This document shows, in pieces, positions 8,496-16,580 of a DNA stretch of 64,000 nucleotides. The position numbers and the translations under genes were made by a program. The first letter of the stretch is position 1; each line of letters opens with the position of its first letter. The notes under the pieces were generated by a model. The model saw only the letters and a program-made list of their open reading frames with translations. It was not told the origin of the DNA and did not search any database. Source of the stretch: Simonsiella sp051414845 (GTDB lineage Bacteria; Pseudomonadota; Gammaproteobacteria; Burkholderiales; Neisseriaceae); the NCBI GenBank assembly GCA_051414845.1, contig CP183313.1:744001-808000 (forward strand), read 5' to 3'.

Positions 8496-9011
8496 CTACG
8501 CGCCCATGTTCTGACGCATTTGGCTTAACACGTCCACACCGTCCACGCGGTATTGGTTGTTCAGCGCATTGAAATACAGCGTTTCGCGTCCGTCCACCAC
8601 CTGACGAATTTCCACCGCCTGATAAGTGCTGCTAAATTCCGCTTTCTCATGCGGTTTGTAGCCGCCCAACGCGTTTTTGCTAAACCACGCCGACACGGTG
8701 GTTACAATCGCCACTTCTTTTGCCAAACCTGTTGCGTCAAAGGTTTGCAAATTGCCGCGCACCATCAGTTGTACCGCTTTGAATGGGTGGTTAATCGTTT
8801 TTGCCACATCGGGATAAAACGCATTCCAAGTGATTTCGCCTTCGGGGGCTTCTACGCCACTTGGCAATTTCACGCCAGCAAACAAGCCCAAACCTGTGTA
8901 ATCATCTTGCTTGATTTCAAATTCAGGCAGCTTAAATTCCGCCGCTCGCCCCAGTTGCGACACGCCGTTTACATAGACATTCGCGTTGTAAATCGCATTA
9001 ATTGCGCTCAT
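8496..9011 (-). CDS. Major tail tube protein (P2 FII-like)
   Basis: The 171 residues match the length of P2 FII. Typical features are the N-terminal NVYVNGVSQLGRAAEFKLPE, the EITWNAFYPDVAKTINHPFK segment and YFNALNNQYRVDGVDVL near the end. It forms the inner tube of the contractile tail and directly follows the sheath gene. Confidence 0.93.
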   Translation of the reverse strand: MSAINAIYNANVYVNGVSQLGRAAEFKLPEFEIKQDDYTGLGLFAGVKLPSGVEAPEGEITWNAFYPDVAKTINHPFKAVQLMVRGNLQTFDATGLAKEVAIVTTVSAWFSKNALGGYKPHEKAEFSSTYQAVEIRQVVDGRETLYFNALNNQYRVDGVDVLSQMRQNMGA

Positions 9012-9023
9012 GTTTTACCCTTT

Positions 9024-10418
9024 CTAGCCGTTGCTAACCAAATTCGCCAAATATTTACGCGTCATCACGCTGGTATTGGTTACGCGTTCCATCGGCAATT
9101 TAGGCGTGTATTCATAGACAATCGGCACTTGCCCCTTAGAAAATGCGTCCGCCAAATCGTAATCCGTGTCCAAATTCACTTCAAAGCCAACAATGGATTT
9201 GAGCGTAGAAAAACAGGTGCGGTATCCTTCCAGCAAACTGTCCAACAATGCCTTATCAATCGGCAAATCCATGTATTGCAAATCAAAACGGCGCAAACTT
9301 TCATCAATCACATCGCCTGTGCGTTGCGCGGTTTCAAAGTTTTTGATGTGGCTCGTGGTTGGGAAACACGCCAAGCGGTTGCCCCACATGCGATAACCTG
9401 TGCCGTATGAATTGAATACGGTGGTAATGCCTTTTTCGTTTAGGCGATTGGTTTCGGATTGTGGATCGTCCACACGCGCGGTTAAACCAATTTCCAAGCC
9501 TGTTACGCCACGCAATTCACGGTTGGAAATGCTGAACCAGTAGCCGTTTTCCACGTCCGTTTTCATACGCAAACCTGCCGCGTGGGTCGCCAAACTTTCC
9601 ACGCCCAACAAGCCAATCACGTGTGGAAAAAATAACTGGGCGCGGTCGCTGGACGTGTTGAAATTGATTGTGCCAAGATTGCCGCGCCCTGTAATCGCTT
9701 GGCTCAACGTCGTGCCTTTGGGCGCGTCGTAATACGCAATGCCGCCCAAGTTGTCCGCCAACGTGGTCAAAGCCGCCGCGCAGGTTGCCGTTTTGTCAAA
9801 TTCGGGGCAAATCACGATTTTCGCGTCCGCACCAAAACGGTTAAAGCCTTCGGTTACCAATTCCATGCCCGTGCGTTTGCCTGTGCTGCTCACATACGCA
9901 CCGATAATGTCGGCTTCGGTTACTTTGGTCGGGTCGGTGTAGGTGTAGCTGATTTTGGGCGCAGTCGGTTTGGTTTTGAATTGAATTTCGCCTGTTACCG
10001 CGTCCACAATCGTGTAATCCACACCGCTTTGCAACGCCGCGCCGTTGTCGTTCAACGTTTCGCCCGCCTGAATTGCGCCATGCGCAGTGTAGGCAATTAA
10101 AGTGTCCGCGTCCACGTTCAACACTTCGTCGCTTACGCTGGATTTGTGTTTCGCGGGGTCGCACACATTCACAACGTAGGCAATACCCGACTTGTAGCGT
10201 GTGAAAATATTCGCCGCGTCGGGCAACGTAAAACCGCGCCCTGTGAGCGTGGAAAATTGGGCAAAATCTTTCTTGGTTTGGCACAAAGTCAATTCATTGA
10301 CCGCGCCTGTTGGGGCAGTGCCGATGATGGCGGTAATCGCGCCATCTACCGTGTAAACTGGGCTAGAACCACCGTCCACGCGAATGGTTTCCGAACCGTG
10401 ATGAAATGCTGCTGCCAT
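9024..10418 (-). CDS. Tail sheath protein (P2 FI-like)
   Basis: The 464-residue protein carries the contractile sheath pattern: FHHGSETIRVDGGSSPVYTV at the start and TAIIGTAPTGA. A mid region has ENGYWFSISNRELRGVTGLE and the C-terminal domain has YRMWGNRLACFPTTSHIKNF. The length fits phage sheaths. It is the longest gene of the FI-FII pair and is preceded by a normal ribosome site. Confidence 0.94.
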   Translation of the reverse strand: MAAAFHHGSETIRVDGGSSPVYTVDGAITAIIGTAPTGAVNELTLCQTKKDFAQFSTLTGRGFTLPDAANIFTRYKSGIAYVVNVCDPAKHKSSVSDEVLNVDADTLIAYTAHGAIQAGETLNDNGAALQSGVDYTIVDAVTGEIQFKTKPTAPKISYTYTDPTKVTEADIIGAYVSSTGKRTGMELVTEGFNRFGADAKIVICPEFDKTATCAAALTTLADNLGGIAYYDAPKGTTLSQAITGRGNLGTINFNTSSDRAQLFFPHVIGLLGVESLATHAAGLRMKTDVENGYWFSISNRELRGVTGLEIGLTARVDDPQSETNRLNEKGITTVFNSYGTGYRMWGNRLACFPTTSHIKNFETAQRTGDVIDESLRRFDLQYMDLPIDKALLDSLLEGYRTCFSTLKSIVGFEVNLDTDYDLADAFSKGQVPIVYEYTPKLPMERVTNTSVMTRKYLANLVSNG

Positions 10419-10459
10419 GTTTCTCTCCTATGGCTGTTATGGTTTCAGGCTGCCTGAAA

Positions 10460-10960
10460 TTATGGCTGCGCTGGTTTTAAATCGCCCGCGAGCGGTTTAT
10501 CTTCGCGGCGCGGTCGGGTTTGGATAAACACAGGCAAGTTATCGCTCTGGCACACTTGCACTTGCTGCGTTTCGGTTTGCACCGTCAATTCGTATTGCCA
10601 CGCGCCTGCGTCTTCGCTCAAAAAGCGTTCTTGCAACAAATGGCACGGCAAACAATTCGGCGGTTTAAAGCCCACGATTGCCAAACGCACTTCGTCCAAA
10701 ATCGCCAATGCGCCGTCATCGCCATGCAGGTGCGCGCCGATAATCGTCAAATGCAGCACCACGTCGCGCTGCTGGGCAATCGTTCCCAAGCCTTCAATTT
10801 GCGTGAATTTGCTGGATTGATAACCGACCAACACCGCGCCAGTTGGGTGGATAAATTGATAATCAGACGGATTTTCGGGGAAAATATCCACCTGCACCCA
10901 TGCGATTTTTTGCTGTAAATGCGCGGCAACCGCTTCAATAATCGGGCGTGTGGCTGACAT
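10460..10960 (-). CDS. Mu gp37-like / DUF1834-type minor tail completion protein
   Basis: The 166-residue product starting SATRPIIEAVAAHLQQKI lies between a gp36-like gene and the sheath, the position of Mu gp37. The hydrophobic pattern (VVLHLTIIGAHLHGDDGALA) resembles the gp37/DUF1834 family, thought to act at the head-tail joint or tail terminus. The start at 10960 overlaps the previous stop by one base. Confidence 0.75.
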   Translation of the reverse strand: MSATRPIIEAVAAHLQQKIAWVQVDIFPENPSDYQFIHPTGAVLVGYQSSKFTQIEGLGTIAQQRDVVLHLTIIGAHLHGDDGALAILDEVRLAIVGFKPPNCLPCHLLQERFLSEDAGAWQYELTVQTETQQVQVCQSDNLPVFIQTRPRREDKPLAGDLKPAQP

Positions 10961-11385
10961 CAGTATCCGCTCCAATCCTGCTTTTGCCCTGCGCGAACAT
11001 GATATGCGCCACGTTCAGGCTGTGCGGTTTTTTCAGGCACATCAACGCCAATGTGGATTTTGCCGTCGCGTATCATTTCCAGTGTTTTCAAAGTCGCGGT
11101 GTAGCTCATTTCCAAAACTTTCGGAAAGTCCGCACGGTTAATCCGCCGCGAATGCAAAAAGTGTCGCGCAATATTGATAACCAAAGGCGGCAACACGGTC
11201 GGCACAGATTGCAACGGCAAGGGATAACGTCCACGCAAATACCCGTCCACTAAATCGCAAGCGTAACGAATGGCTGCCTGAATCACGTCTGCGTTCGGCT
11301 CAGTGGCGCGTGGCTCATCGTTGGTTAATTGCACCAGCTCCGCCTTGCTCATCGCTTTGGCTAAATCATCGGCGTTGATGTACAT
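10960..11385 (-). CDS. Mu gp36-like protein (DUF1320)
   Basis: The 141 residues show the DUF1320 pattern: MYINADDLAKAMSKAELVQL, then IQAAIRYACDLVDGYLRGRY with IARHFLHSRR. In Mu-like phages this family is a head completion or connector protein. It is translationally linked to the following gp37-like gene. Confidence 0.85.
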   Translation of the reverse strand: MYINADDLAKAMSKAELVQLTNDEPRATEPNADVIQAAIRYACDLVDGYLRGRYPLPLQSVPTVLPPLVINIARHFLHSRRINRADFPKVLEMSYTATLKTLEMIRDGKIHIGVDVPEKTAQPERGAYHVRAGQKQDWSGY

Positions 11386-11388
11386 GGT

Positions 11389-11679
11389 TTACTCCGCGTC
11401 TTTGGCTTTGCTTTGACCTCGCTTGGGCTTGTCGGCTTTTTCAGACGGCACAGGTGCGGTTTCAGACTGCTGTTCATCTAATTGTTCAGGCTGCCCATCA
11501 ATCAAATTCGCCATTTGCTCTTTAGAAACTCCGCCATGAAATTCTGCAAACGTAACGTGTGCCGCCACTTGCGCGTATTGCGTATCGGACAATTCAATCA
11601 CTTCGCCGCGCTCCACACGAAAATCTTCGCCATGTTCATCTTGTAAAATCAAAGGCGTGTTGGCCAAATAATGTTTCAT
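11389..11679 (-). CDS. Small conserved head-region protein, function unknown
   Basis: The 96-residue protein begins MKHYLANTPLILQDEHGEDF and has a charged, disordered C-terminus rich in Gln, Lys and Glu (KADKPKRGQSKAKDAE). It sits in the slot of Mu gp35, between the capsid cement and gp36 genes, with three-base gaps on both sides. No catalytic motif is visible. Confidence 0.7.
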   Translation of the reverse strand: MKHYLANTPLILQDEHGEDFRVERGEVIELSDTQYAQVAAHVTFAEFHGGVSKEQMANLIDGQPEQLDEQQSETAPVPSEKADKPKRGQSKAKDAE

Positions 11680-11682
11680 GAT

Positions 11683-12015
11683 TTAACCTTTCAATAAAAC
11701 AGCAATCAATTGTCCAGCTTCGGTGGCAGCAGAAATGGCGTAACCTGCGGCATTAGTCTCGCCAGCCACTGCACAGCCTTGCGCGTCTGATGCCACTTTT
11801 GCGCCCACAGTAATTGCGCCGCCTGTTTCCACCAGCACAATGCCCACGCATTCCACGCCCACGCTGTCGCCTTTGTCTGCTTCGCGTGGCGTTACGCCAA
11901 ATACAGGCGCATTGGCTTTGGCTTGTGCGCCGTCAAAACCGATAAAACGGTTTGCAATAATTGGCGATGTAGCGATTACGGTTGTTACCAATACCACTTT
12001 TTTAGTTGGAGTCAT
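11683..12015 (-). CDS. Capsid decoration protein, DUF2190-like
   Basis: 110 residues, Gly/Ala/Val-rich and beta-patterned (ECVGIVLVETGGAITVGAKV, GYAISAATEAGQLIAVLLKG). This matches DUF2190 capsid cement proteins, which trimerise on the outside of phage heads. It lies immediately downstream of the major capsid gene as expected. Confidence 0.8.
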   Translation of the reverse strand: MTPTKKVVLVTTVIATSPIIANRFIGFDGAQAKANAPVFGVTPREADKGDSVGVECVGIVLVETGGAITVGAKVASDAQGCAVAGETNAAGYAISAATEAGQLIAVLLKG

Positions 12016-12069
12016 TTTTATCCCTTTCTTTCAGGCTGCCTTTGATTTCAGGCAGCCTGAAATGTGAAA

Positions 12070-13005
12070 TTAAACAGCTTTATCAAACAAGAAACCACAC
12101 GCACCGCCGACCGCCGCCACTTTGCGAATATCGGTGTAACGCGAAAACTCCACTTTGTTGCCTTGCTCTGAATAACGGTCTACCACAGGCATACCCTTAC
12201 GGCGGAATGTGTAGCCGAATGCAGGTTCGCCTTCGTCATTGCCCGATGTAATCACTTTGGGGCGCACAATCAACGCGGCAAAATTACCCCACACATCTTT
12301 GGTTTGTTTATTTGGTGCTGGCGCAGAAATCGCATTGCCGATGATGACTTCATCAACATCAAAGATGACTTTCATCAATTCAGGCGTAATCAATTTGCGC
12401 TCATTGCTGCCCAAAACGGCTTGCAACGCGGGGTGGTATGACAGCGCGTGTGCCACCGATGCACCCAAAACCAGCATATTCGGGCGCGTACCACAGGCAG
12501 CGCGAACTGTGTTTTTCGCATTGGCAATGTCTTTTACAGGGTCGCTGTTGGTGTAATCCGACCACTTGTGCGCGGCGGATAAATCCTGATAATGACCGCT
12601 CTCGTAAGTGTTTTTAGATTGCAACAACGTCGCCGTTTCCACTTCTTGGCGCAACTGAATGCCTGAAACCACGCGGCGCGTTGCTTTGGCAAACTCGTCA
12701 AACAGGCTTTCTGCGTCTTCGCGGTAATCTACGCCTGCCGCCAAATCGTGTTCTTCCAACACCACAGGCAGCAACTTCATACCGTCCAATGTAATCACGT
12801 TGCTGGCTGCACCAACCGCACGTTCTGTTTCATATTCCACAAACGAGCCTTTACCAAAAGTCGGGACTTGCACCCCTTCTTTATCGGTAATCACGACAGG
12901 GAAAATCTTTTCGCCGACAAATTCGGCTTGCTTGTAACCAACCGCCAAGTTGGTCAATACAGGGTCAATTTGACCGCGCAATTTGCGTAAGTGAGCTCCA
13001 CTCAT
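12070..13005 (-). CDS. Major capsid protein
   Basis: The 311-residue protein lies between the protease-scaffold gene and the DUF2190 decoration gene, the fixed place of the major head protein. It begins with LRGQIDPVLTNLAVGYKQAE and has IFPVVITDKEGVQVP and YTFRRKGMPVVDRYS. The size fits a Mu gpT equivalent, although the sequence looks closer to BcepMu-type capsids than to Mu T itself. A DUS-rich gap of 54 bases follows it. Confidence 0.85.
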   Translation of the reverse strand: MSGAHLRKLRGQIDPVLTNLAVGYKQAEFVGEKIFPVVITDKEGVQVPTFGKGSFVEYETERAVGAASNVITLDGMKLLPVVLEEHDLAAGVDYREDAESLFDEFAKATRRVVSGIQLRQEVETATLLQSKNTYESGHYQDLSAAHKWSDYTNSDPVKDIANAKNTVRAACGTRPNMLVLGASVAHALSYHPALQAVLGSNERKLITPELMKVIFDVDEVIIGNAISAPAPNKQTKDVWGNFAALIVRPKVITSGNDEGEPAFGYTFRRKGMPVVDRYSEQGNKVEFSRYTDIRKVAAVGGACGFLFDKAV

Positions 13006-13025
13006 CTGGTTTCCTTTACAAAAAA

Positions 13026-13496
13026 TTATTGAGCTGTGCGGCGAGCCGCTTCTGCGTAAGTAATGCCTTCTTTGGCTTGCAACGCCAAAGCACGTTCATG
13101 ATGGCTTAATGCTTTGGGGTCAGACGCTTCGGCAAAATCAGCAGATACGTTTGTTTTCAGGCTGCCTGAAATGCCAGCGCGTTGCTGCGTGGCTATTTCA
13201 TCGTCCGCCAAAATGGTTGTGCCGTTTTGCAAAAAGGCTTTGAATGCGTCTGCTAACGGTGTTTCATTGAAATCAGGAATGTGCTGGTCGGGGTGTTCCG
13301 TGAAATCCAAGATTTTCACAACCAAATCTTTATCCGCAGGTTTCAGGCAGCCTTGTTTAACCAAATTTTCAGCAAAATCAGCATTGGCTTGATGGCTGGC
13401 ATCTAATTCAGCTTTCTTTTGCTTGCTTTTCAATTCCGCCAATTCCGCCTCTAATTTTTCAGCGCGTTCAATGGCTTGTTTTTCGGTTTCTGTCAT
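13026..13496 (-). CDS. Internal in-frame start giving free scaffold (Mu gpZ-like)
   Basis: Inside the protease-scaffold gene an ATG at 13496 is preceded by CAGGAAAACACG, a good ribosome site. Translation from here gives about 156 residues beginning TETEKQAIERAEKLEAEL, exactly the coiled-coil scaffold domain. Nested protease/scaffold pairs are known in Mu (I/Z) and lambda (C/Nu3). Confidence 0.65.
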   Translation of the reverse strand: MTETEKQAIERAEKLEAELAELKSKQKKAELDASHQANADFAENLVKQGCLKPADKDLVVKILDFTEHPDQHIPDFNETPLADAFKAFLQNGTTILADDEIATQQRAGISGSLKTNVSADFAEASDPKALSHHERALALQAKEGITYAEAARRTAQ

Positions 13497-14111
13497 CGTG
13501 TTTTCCTGTTCAGGTTCATTAAAATTCGGGAGCGGTTCAGGCGTCGGCGGTGGCGGTTGAAAATCCTGAATTTGCCATTCGGGAATCACCGTGTCTGCCT
13601 CGTCAATGCCGTGCTTACTGACAATCCATTCACGCAATCGCCGCAAAATCCGCGACAAACTGTGTTGCGTTTGCGCCAAATCTTCGCTAAACGACACCAC
13701 GCCTTGTTCATCATCGGCAAAGTTAATCGCCGCCAAACCTTTGACCGCGGGAGCCGCCGCGCCCAAAAATCCCACATGGCGCAATGACCACACGCCCTGC
13801 GTGGGATTACTTGGGTGGTTCGGCGGATAAAAACTGGCGGATACTTTTTTGTAACGACCTTGTCGCACTAAATCCACCAAGTTATCGTCCACCTGCTTAA
13901 AATCCGCCGTCAGCACATCGCCGTTCACACTCAATTTTTCCACCCAGCCAAACGCGGGCGCGTTGGTGGTGGGGTGTCCAATCACGAGCGGGGCTTCGTG
14001 AAAATTGGCGTTGTAGGCTTGGGCAGCGGCTTGCAAATCTTGTACCGTGATGTTCACGTCCACGCCGTGCGCGTCTTTGCGTTTGCCAGCGCGGAAAATT
14101 TCATATTGCAT
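13026..14111 (-). CDS. Head maturation protease with C-terminal scaffold (Mu gpI-like)
   Basis: 361 residues. The first about 150 form the protease part: IFRAGKRKDAHGVDVNITVQ, APLVIGHPTTNAPAFGWVEK, KKVSASFYPP. A proline-rich linker (FQPPPPTPEPLP) follows, then a Lys/Glu coiled coil that acts as scaffold. The start codon lies directly after a hairpin and six U residues, with the only ribosome-site-like bases inside the hairpin. The upstream neighbour in the same direction is mor; in Mu itself it would be gpG. Confidence 0.88.
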   Translation of the reverse strand: MQYEIFRAGKRKDAHGVDVNITVQDLQAAAQAYNANFHEAPLVIGHPTTNAPAFGWVEKLSVNGDVLTADFKQVDDNLVDLVRQGRYKKVSASFYPPNHPSNPTQGVWSLRHVGFLGAAAPAVKGLAAINFADDEQGVVSFSEDLAQTQHSLSRILRRLREWIVSKHGIDEADTVIPEWQIQDFQPPPPTPEPLPNFNEPEQENTMTETEKQAIERAEKLEAELAELKSKQKKAELDASHQANADFAENLVKQGCLKPADKDLVVKILDFTEHPDQHIPDFNETPLADAFKAFLQNGTTILADDEIATQQRAGISGSLKTNVSADFAEASDPKALSHHERALALQAKEGITYAEAARRTAQ

Positions 14112-14138
14112 AAAAAATGCCTATCCGTTGAGATAGGC
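14109..14138 (-). promoter_or_regulatory. Hairpin-U6-AUG leader of the protease gene
   Basis: The leftward RNA folds a 7-bp stem (14138-14132 with 14125-14119), then runs through six U directly into the AUG at 14111. The only purine-rich segment (GGAUAGG) at ribosome-site distance is in the 3' arm of the stem. It looks like a terminator overlapping a translation start, and could couple termination or folding to initiation. Confidence 0.6.
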
Positions 14139-14150
14139 GAATTATGGTAG

Positions 14151-14212
14151 TCGGCAGCCTGAAAAACTTTTAACGCGCATTAAAAAAAGCAGCCCCAAAA
14201 AGCTGCTTTTGC
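14151..14212. terminator. DUS-like word, AACGCGCATTAAAA box and hairpin
   Basis: CAGCCTGAAAAACTTTTAACGCGCATTAAAA is followed by a 9-bp stem (14185-14193 with 14202-14210) with A and T tails. It lies between mor and the protease gene and is the third copy of this composite in the prophage. Confidence 0.65.
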
Positions 14213-14231
14213 ACAATGCGCCAAATTTGCG

Positions 14232-14326
14232 TTTTTAGCGCGTTTTATGCTTTGGATAGGTAAACGCCCAACGGAGCCGAGAAACGCGCTAAAAATGCGG
14301 TCTATTTTGGTCTAGACCGCATTTTT
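14232..14326 (-). terminator. mor terminator with competing long stem
   Basis: A strong 14-bp stem (14291-14304 with 14313-14326) begins four bases after the mor stop. A second 14-bp stem pairs 14232-14245 with 14282-14295. The two share five bases, so they cannot both form fully. In leftward RNA the terminator forms first. Confidence 0.65.
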
Positions 14327-14329
14327 GTT

Positions 14330-14671
14330 TTAATCCAATAAATTCATTTGCCGTTTTGCCATTTCATCGGCGCGAACACGTTTGATGATTTTGTAAACTT
14401 GCTGCACCGCCAAGTCATATTTCTTGGCAAGTTGCTGATGATTTTCGCCGTTGAACTCGGCATAGATTTGTTGGTCGCGTTCGTCAAGCTCACCGCCAAC
14501 ATTTTTGGGAAAATAAACCAGTTGCCCACCCCAATTTGCCGTAATGTGCCGCGCCAGTTGTTTGCTGATTTGCAGGGCGGTGGGTTTATCAACGGGCGCA
14601 ACCGATAGCAGACAAGCGCAGGCTTGCGCTTCTAAATCGGCAATCAGTTCTGGGATACGACTATCCGCCAT
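14330..14671 (-). CDS. mor: Mor-family middle/late transcription activator
   Basis: The 113-residue protein fits the Mor/C family: RIPELIADLEAQ, then ANWGGQLVYFPKNV, and a C-terminal helix-turn-helix ENHQQLAKKYDLAVQQVYKI. Mor activates the Mu middle promoter by binding a dyad upstream of the -10 region. I use the ATG at 14671 because GGAAAGGAC precedes it. It has its own terminators on both sides and a dyad in its upstream region, so it is probably transcribed as a separate unit. Confidence 0.88.
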   Translation of the reverse strand: MADSRIPELIADLEAQACACLLSVAPVDKPTALQISKQLARHITANWGGQLVYFPKNVGGELDERDQQIYAEFNGENHQQLAKKYDLAVQQVYKIIKRVRADEMAKRQMNLLD

Positions 14672-14690
14672 ACGCTGTCCTTTCCGTTCA

Positions 14691-14720
14691 TTTTGTTTCA
14701 CATAGTGAAACGCTGTTTCA
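14691..14720. promoter_or_regulatory. Dyad TTTCACATAGTGAAA upstream of mor
   Basis: A perfect 15-base dyad (14696-14710) lies 25 bases before the mor start. Together with flanking TTTTG and CGCTGTTTCA it makes a 30-base block matched in 27 positions by 32480-32509 at the prophage right end. It is a likely operator or transposase-type site. Confidence 0.6.
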
Positions 14721-14751
14721 AAAATAAATAATATAATCAATATAATACAAT

Positions 14752-14793
14752 AATTCAGGCAGCCTGAAAAGTATCTTTCAGGCTGCCTGAATT
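14752..14793. terminator. Inverted DUS pair between gemA and mor
   Basis: AATTCAGGCAGCCTGAAA (14752-14769) pairs with TTTCAGGCTGCCTGAATT (14776-14793), giving an 18-bp stem. It overlaps the gemA stop codon. Inverted DUS pairs of this kind commonly serve as terminators in Neisseriaceae. Confidence 0.75.
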
Positions 14794-15217
14794 ATTCAAA
14801 CCGTGCTTTCCATTTTTTCAAGCGTTCAATCAAGCCGCGCATAATCATCACATCATCTTGCCAATTTTCGCTGCCATATTTCACGCAATAGGCATTCAAC
14901 GCGCTGTCGGCTGGCGAGCGCACCACACCCATGTCGTGTAATTCCAACCACAGGGCGCGGATTTTATTTTGTTGCGCTGTTTGGTTTGCCATTAAATCGC
15001 GCCCGCCTGTGGTGGCGACGGATACCTGAAAGCCTTGCGCTTTCATGTGTTGCAAGACTTTTTCCAGTTGGTCGGTGGTTAATAATTTGCTACTGGTTTT
15101 GCCGCGTGAAATATTGGCGGGCAGGTCGCGGTAGATGTCGTCTTCCATACCCAGTTGTTTTTGTGCGATTTTGATTTTGGCTATCATGCCTTTTCTGTGA
15201 TTGGCATTGCTTCTCAT
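14792..15217 (-). CDS. gemA: GemA / Mu gp16-like regulatory protein (DUF1018)
   Basis: 141 residues with the DUF1018 pattern: AKIKIAQKQLGMEDDIYRDL, then KVLQHMKAQGF and NKIRALWLELHDMGVVRSPA. In Mu, GemA modulates host gene expression and DNA supercoiling. It lies upstream of mor in the same direction, as in Mu. Confidence 0.88.
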   Translation of the reverse strand: MRSNANHRKGMIAKIKIAQKQLGMEDDIYRDLPANISRGKTSSKLLTTDQLEKVLQHMKAQGFQVSVATTGGRDLMANQTAQQNKIRALWLELHDMGVVRSPADSALNAYCVKYGSENWQDDVMIMRGLIERLKKWKARFE

Positions 15218-15333
15218 GGTTTTCCTTTTTGGTTAAAATCACAAACTGAAACGGGCTTTAAATGGGGTTTAAAACCCGTTTGGGTTTGGGATTTTGGGCT
15301 GCCTGTTGTTGGGTTTTAACCCAAACTACGCGG

Positions 15334-15558
15334 CTACGATTTTTTAACCAATACAATCTGGCTAACTTCCACCTTGCCGTCGTCAATCCATTTCATCGTT
15401 GGCTTGGCAAATCCAATGCCTAATTGAGCTAAAATTTCCGTTTTCTTACGCATTGCTACCCATAATTTAAAATCGGCAAACCATCTGTCTAATTGCTCTT
15501 CTCCTAGCTGTTCTGCCACATCTTGCAAGGTATTTAATTCATAAATTTTTTCGCTCAT
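15334..15558 (-). CDS. Early-region hypothetical protein, 74 aa
   Basis: The frame starts MSEKIYELNTLQDVAEQLGE and ends in VSQIVLVKKS. It is preceded by an AGAAAGAGAC purine run. I recognise no family. It lies in the leftward early operon between gemA and DUF3164. The gap to gemA holds a TTGGGTTTTAACCCAA hairpin. Confidence 0.6.
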   Translation of the reverse strand: MSEKIYELNTLQDVAEQLGEEQLDRWFADFKLWVAMRKKTEILAQLGIGFAKPTMKWIDDGKVEVSQIVLVKKS

Positions 15559-15611
15559 CGGTCTCTTTCTTTCAAGCGGTTGGTAAGAGACTGCCTGCGG
15601 TTTCAGGCAGC

Positions 15612-15800
15612 TTACTGGTCAAGTTCAACAACTTGATAACCCCAGTAAAAGTTTTCTTTAAAAACTGTTTTGGCAAATTTAAATTGCTCATCTTCGGTCA
15701 TGTCATCCCAATTGTCGGGCACTTCGGTTTCTAAAAAGTCTTCTTGACAGGATTGATGACTCAAACCTTCTGCGTCAATACTGAATCTAATAACTTTCAT
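15612..15800 (-). CDS. Early-region hypothetical protein, 62 aa, acidic
   Basis: The acidic product begins MKVIRFSIDAEGLSHQSCQE and ends YWGYQVVELDQ. No motif is recognised. Phage-encoded acidic small proteins often bind host factors, but nothing here shows that. Confidence 0.55.
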   Translation of the reverse strand: MKVIRFSIDAEGLSHQSCQEDFLETEVPDNWDDMTEDEQFKFAKTVFKENFYWGYQVVELDQ

Positions 15801-15837
15801 GTCGTTGCTTTCATTGAATATATTTGGATGGTTGCGG

Positions 15838-15971
15838 TTGTTGGGTCTTGACCCAACCTACGTTTTCAGGCTGCCATCGGTCAAAATCTTTGATTTTGCT
15901 AACCGATGTGCACTAAGCGAAGCTGCCTGAAAGCTTGGTCGTTTTGGGGGCGAGCCGCCCCCGCTCCAAGA
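15838..15971. repeat. Intergenic repeats in the early operon
   Basis: The gap before DUF3164 contains TTGGGTCTTGACCCAA, a DUS word, and GGGGGCGAGCCGCCCCCGC (15946-15964). A relative of the last, GGAGCGAGCCGCTCC, occurs in host DNA at 42397-42411. These look like host-genome repeats that have entered the prophage. Confidence 0.5.
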
Positions 15972-16580
15972 TTAAACGCGTCCATCCGCATTCAAAAACA
16001 CATATTCGCCCGTCTCTTCATTGCGCTGGTACACGCGGATGTATTCGCGCGAGGTTTGGGTGTGCAAACTGTCGGATACGGCTTGCATGGCGCGTTGCCA
16101 TTTGTCGTGTTTGATGTCTAGGCGGCGCAAGCCTAATACTTTGCTGGTGCTGATGTTGCCTTCTTTATTGACATCAAACGCTTGTTGTACGATGAGTTTG
16201 AGTTCGTCGCGGCTGCCTTGTGTCCATTCGTCTAGGCATTCGTCAATTAGGGCTTTGGCGGCGGATAGGCGTTCGTCAAAGGTTAAGACATCGGCAATGG
16301 CAACGTTGATTTTCAGGCTGCCATCAAAGCTGTGTAGCGTAACATTGCCTTTTTTGCTGGGTTTCACGCCGTATTGTTCCGCCGCCATTTCCACAAAGGC
16401 GCGCACGTCTTCTATGCCGTCGCGTTTTGCTTGCTCTAATTCGCGCAACGGCGGCATGATGTTGGCGGCGATTTCGCGCACGAGTTCGTCGCGGGCTAGG
16501 TCAATGGGTTTGATGTTGGCAACGGGGATTAAGTTGCCGCGGGCGTCGGTGCGGTATTGGCTTAAGTCAATTTCACTCAT
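15972..16580 (-). CDS. DUF3164 family phage protein
   Basis: 202 residues with the DUF3164 pattern (YRTDARGNLIPVANIKPID at the start, LHSFDGSLKINVAIADVLTF, KWQRAMQAVSDSL). The family is found in the early region of nearly all Mu-like phages; its function is unknown, possibly in replication or host takeover. The stop of the upstream gene overlaps its start by four bases. Confidence 0.9.
   Translation of the reverse strand: MSEIDLSQYRTDARGNLIPVANIKPIDLARDELVREIAANIMPPLRELEQAKRDGIEDVRAFVEMAAEQYGVKPSKKGNVTLHSFDGSLKINVAIADVLTFDERLSAAKALIDECLDEWTQGSRDELKLIVQQAFDVNKEGNISTSKVLGLRRLDIKHDKWQRAMQAVSDSLHTQTSREYIRVYQRNEETGEYVFLNADGRV

Noticed and set aside
8553..9410. Rightward 285-codon frame over the tail tube and sheath genes
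   Set aside because: It covers the complement of two confidently identified genes; the His/Arg/Phe-rich translation is a shadow of their codon use.
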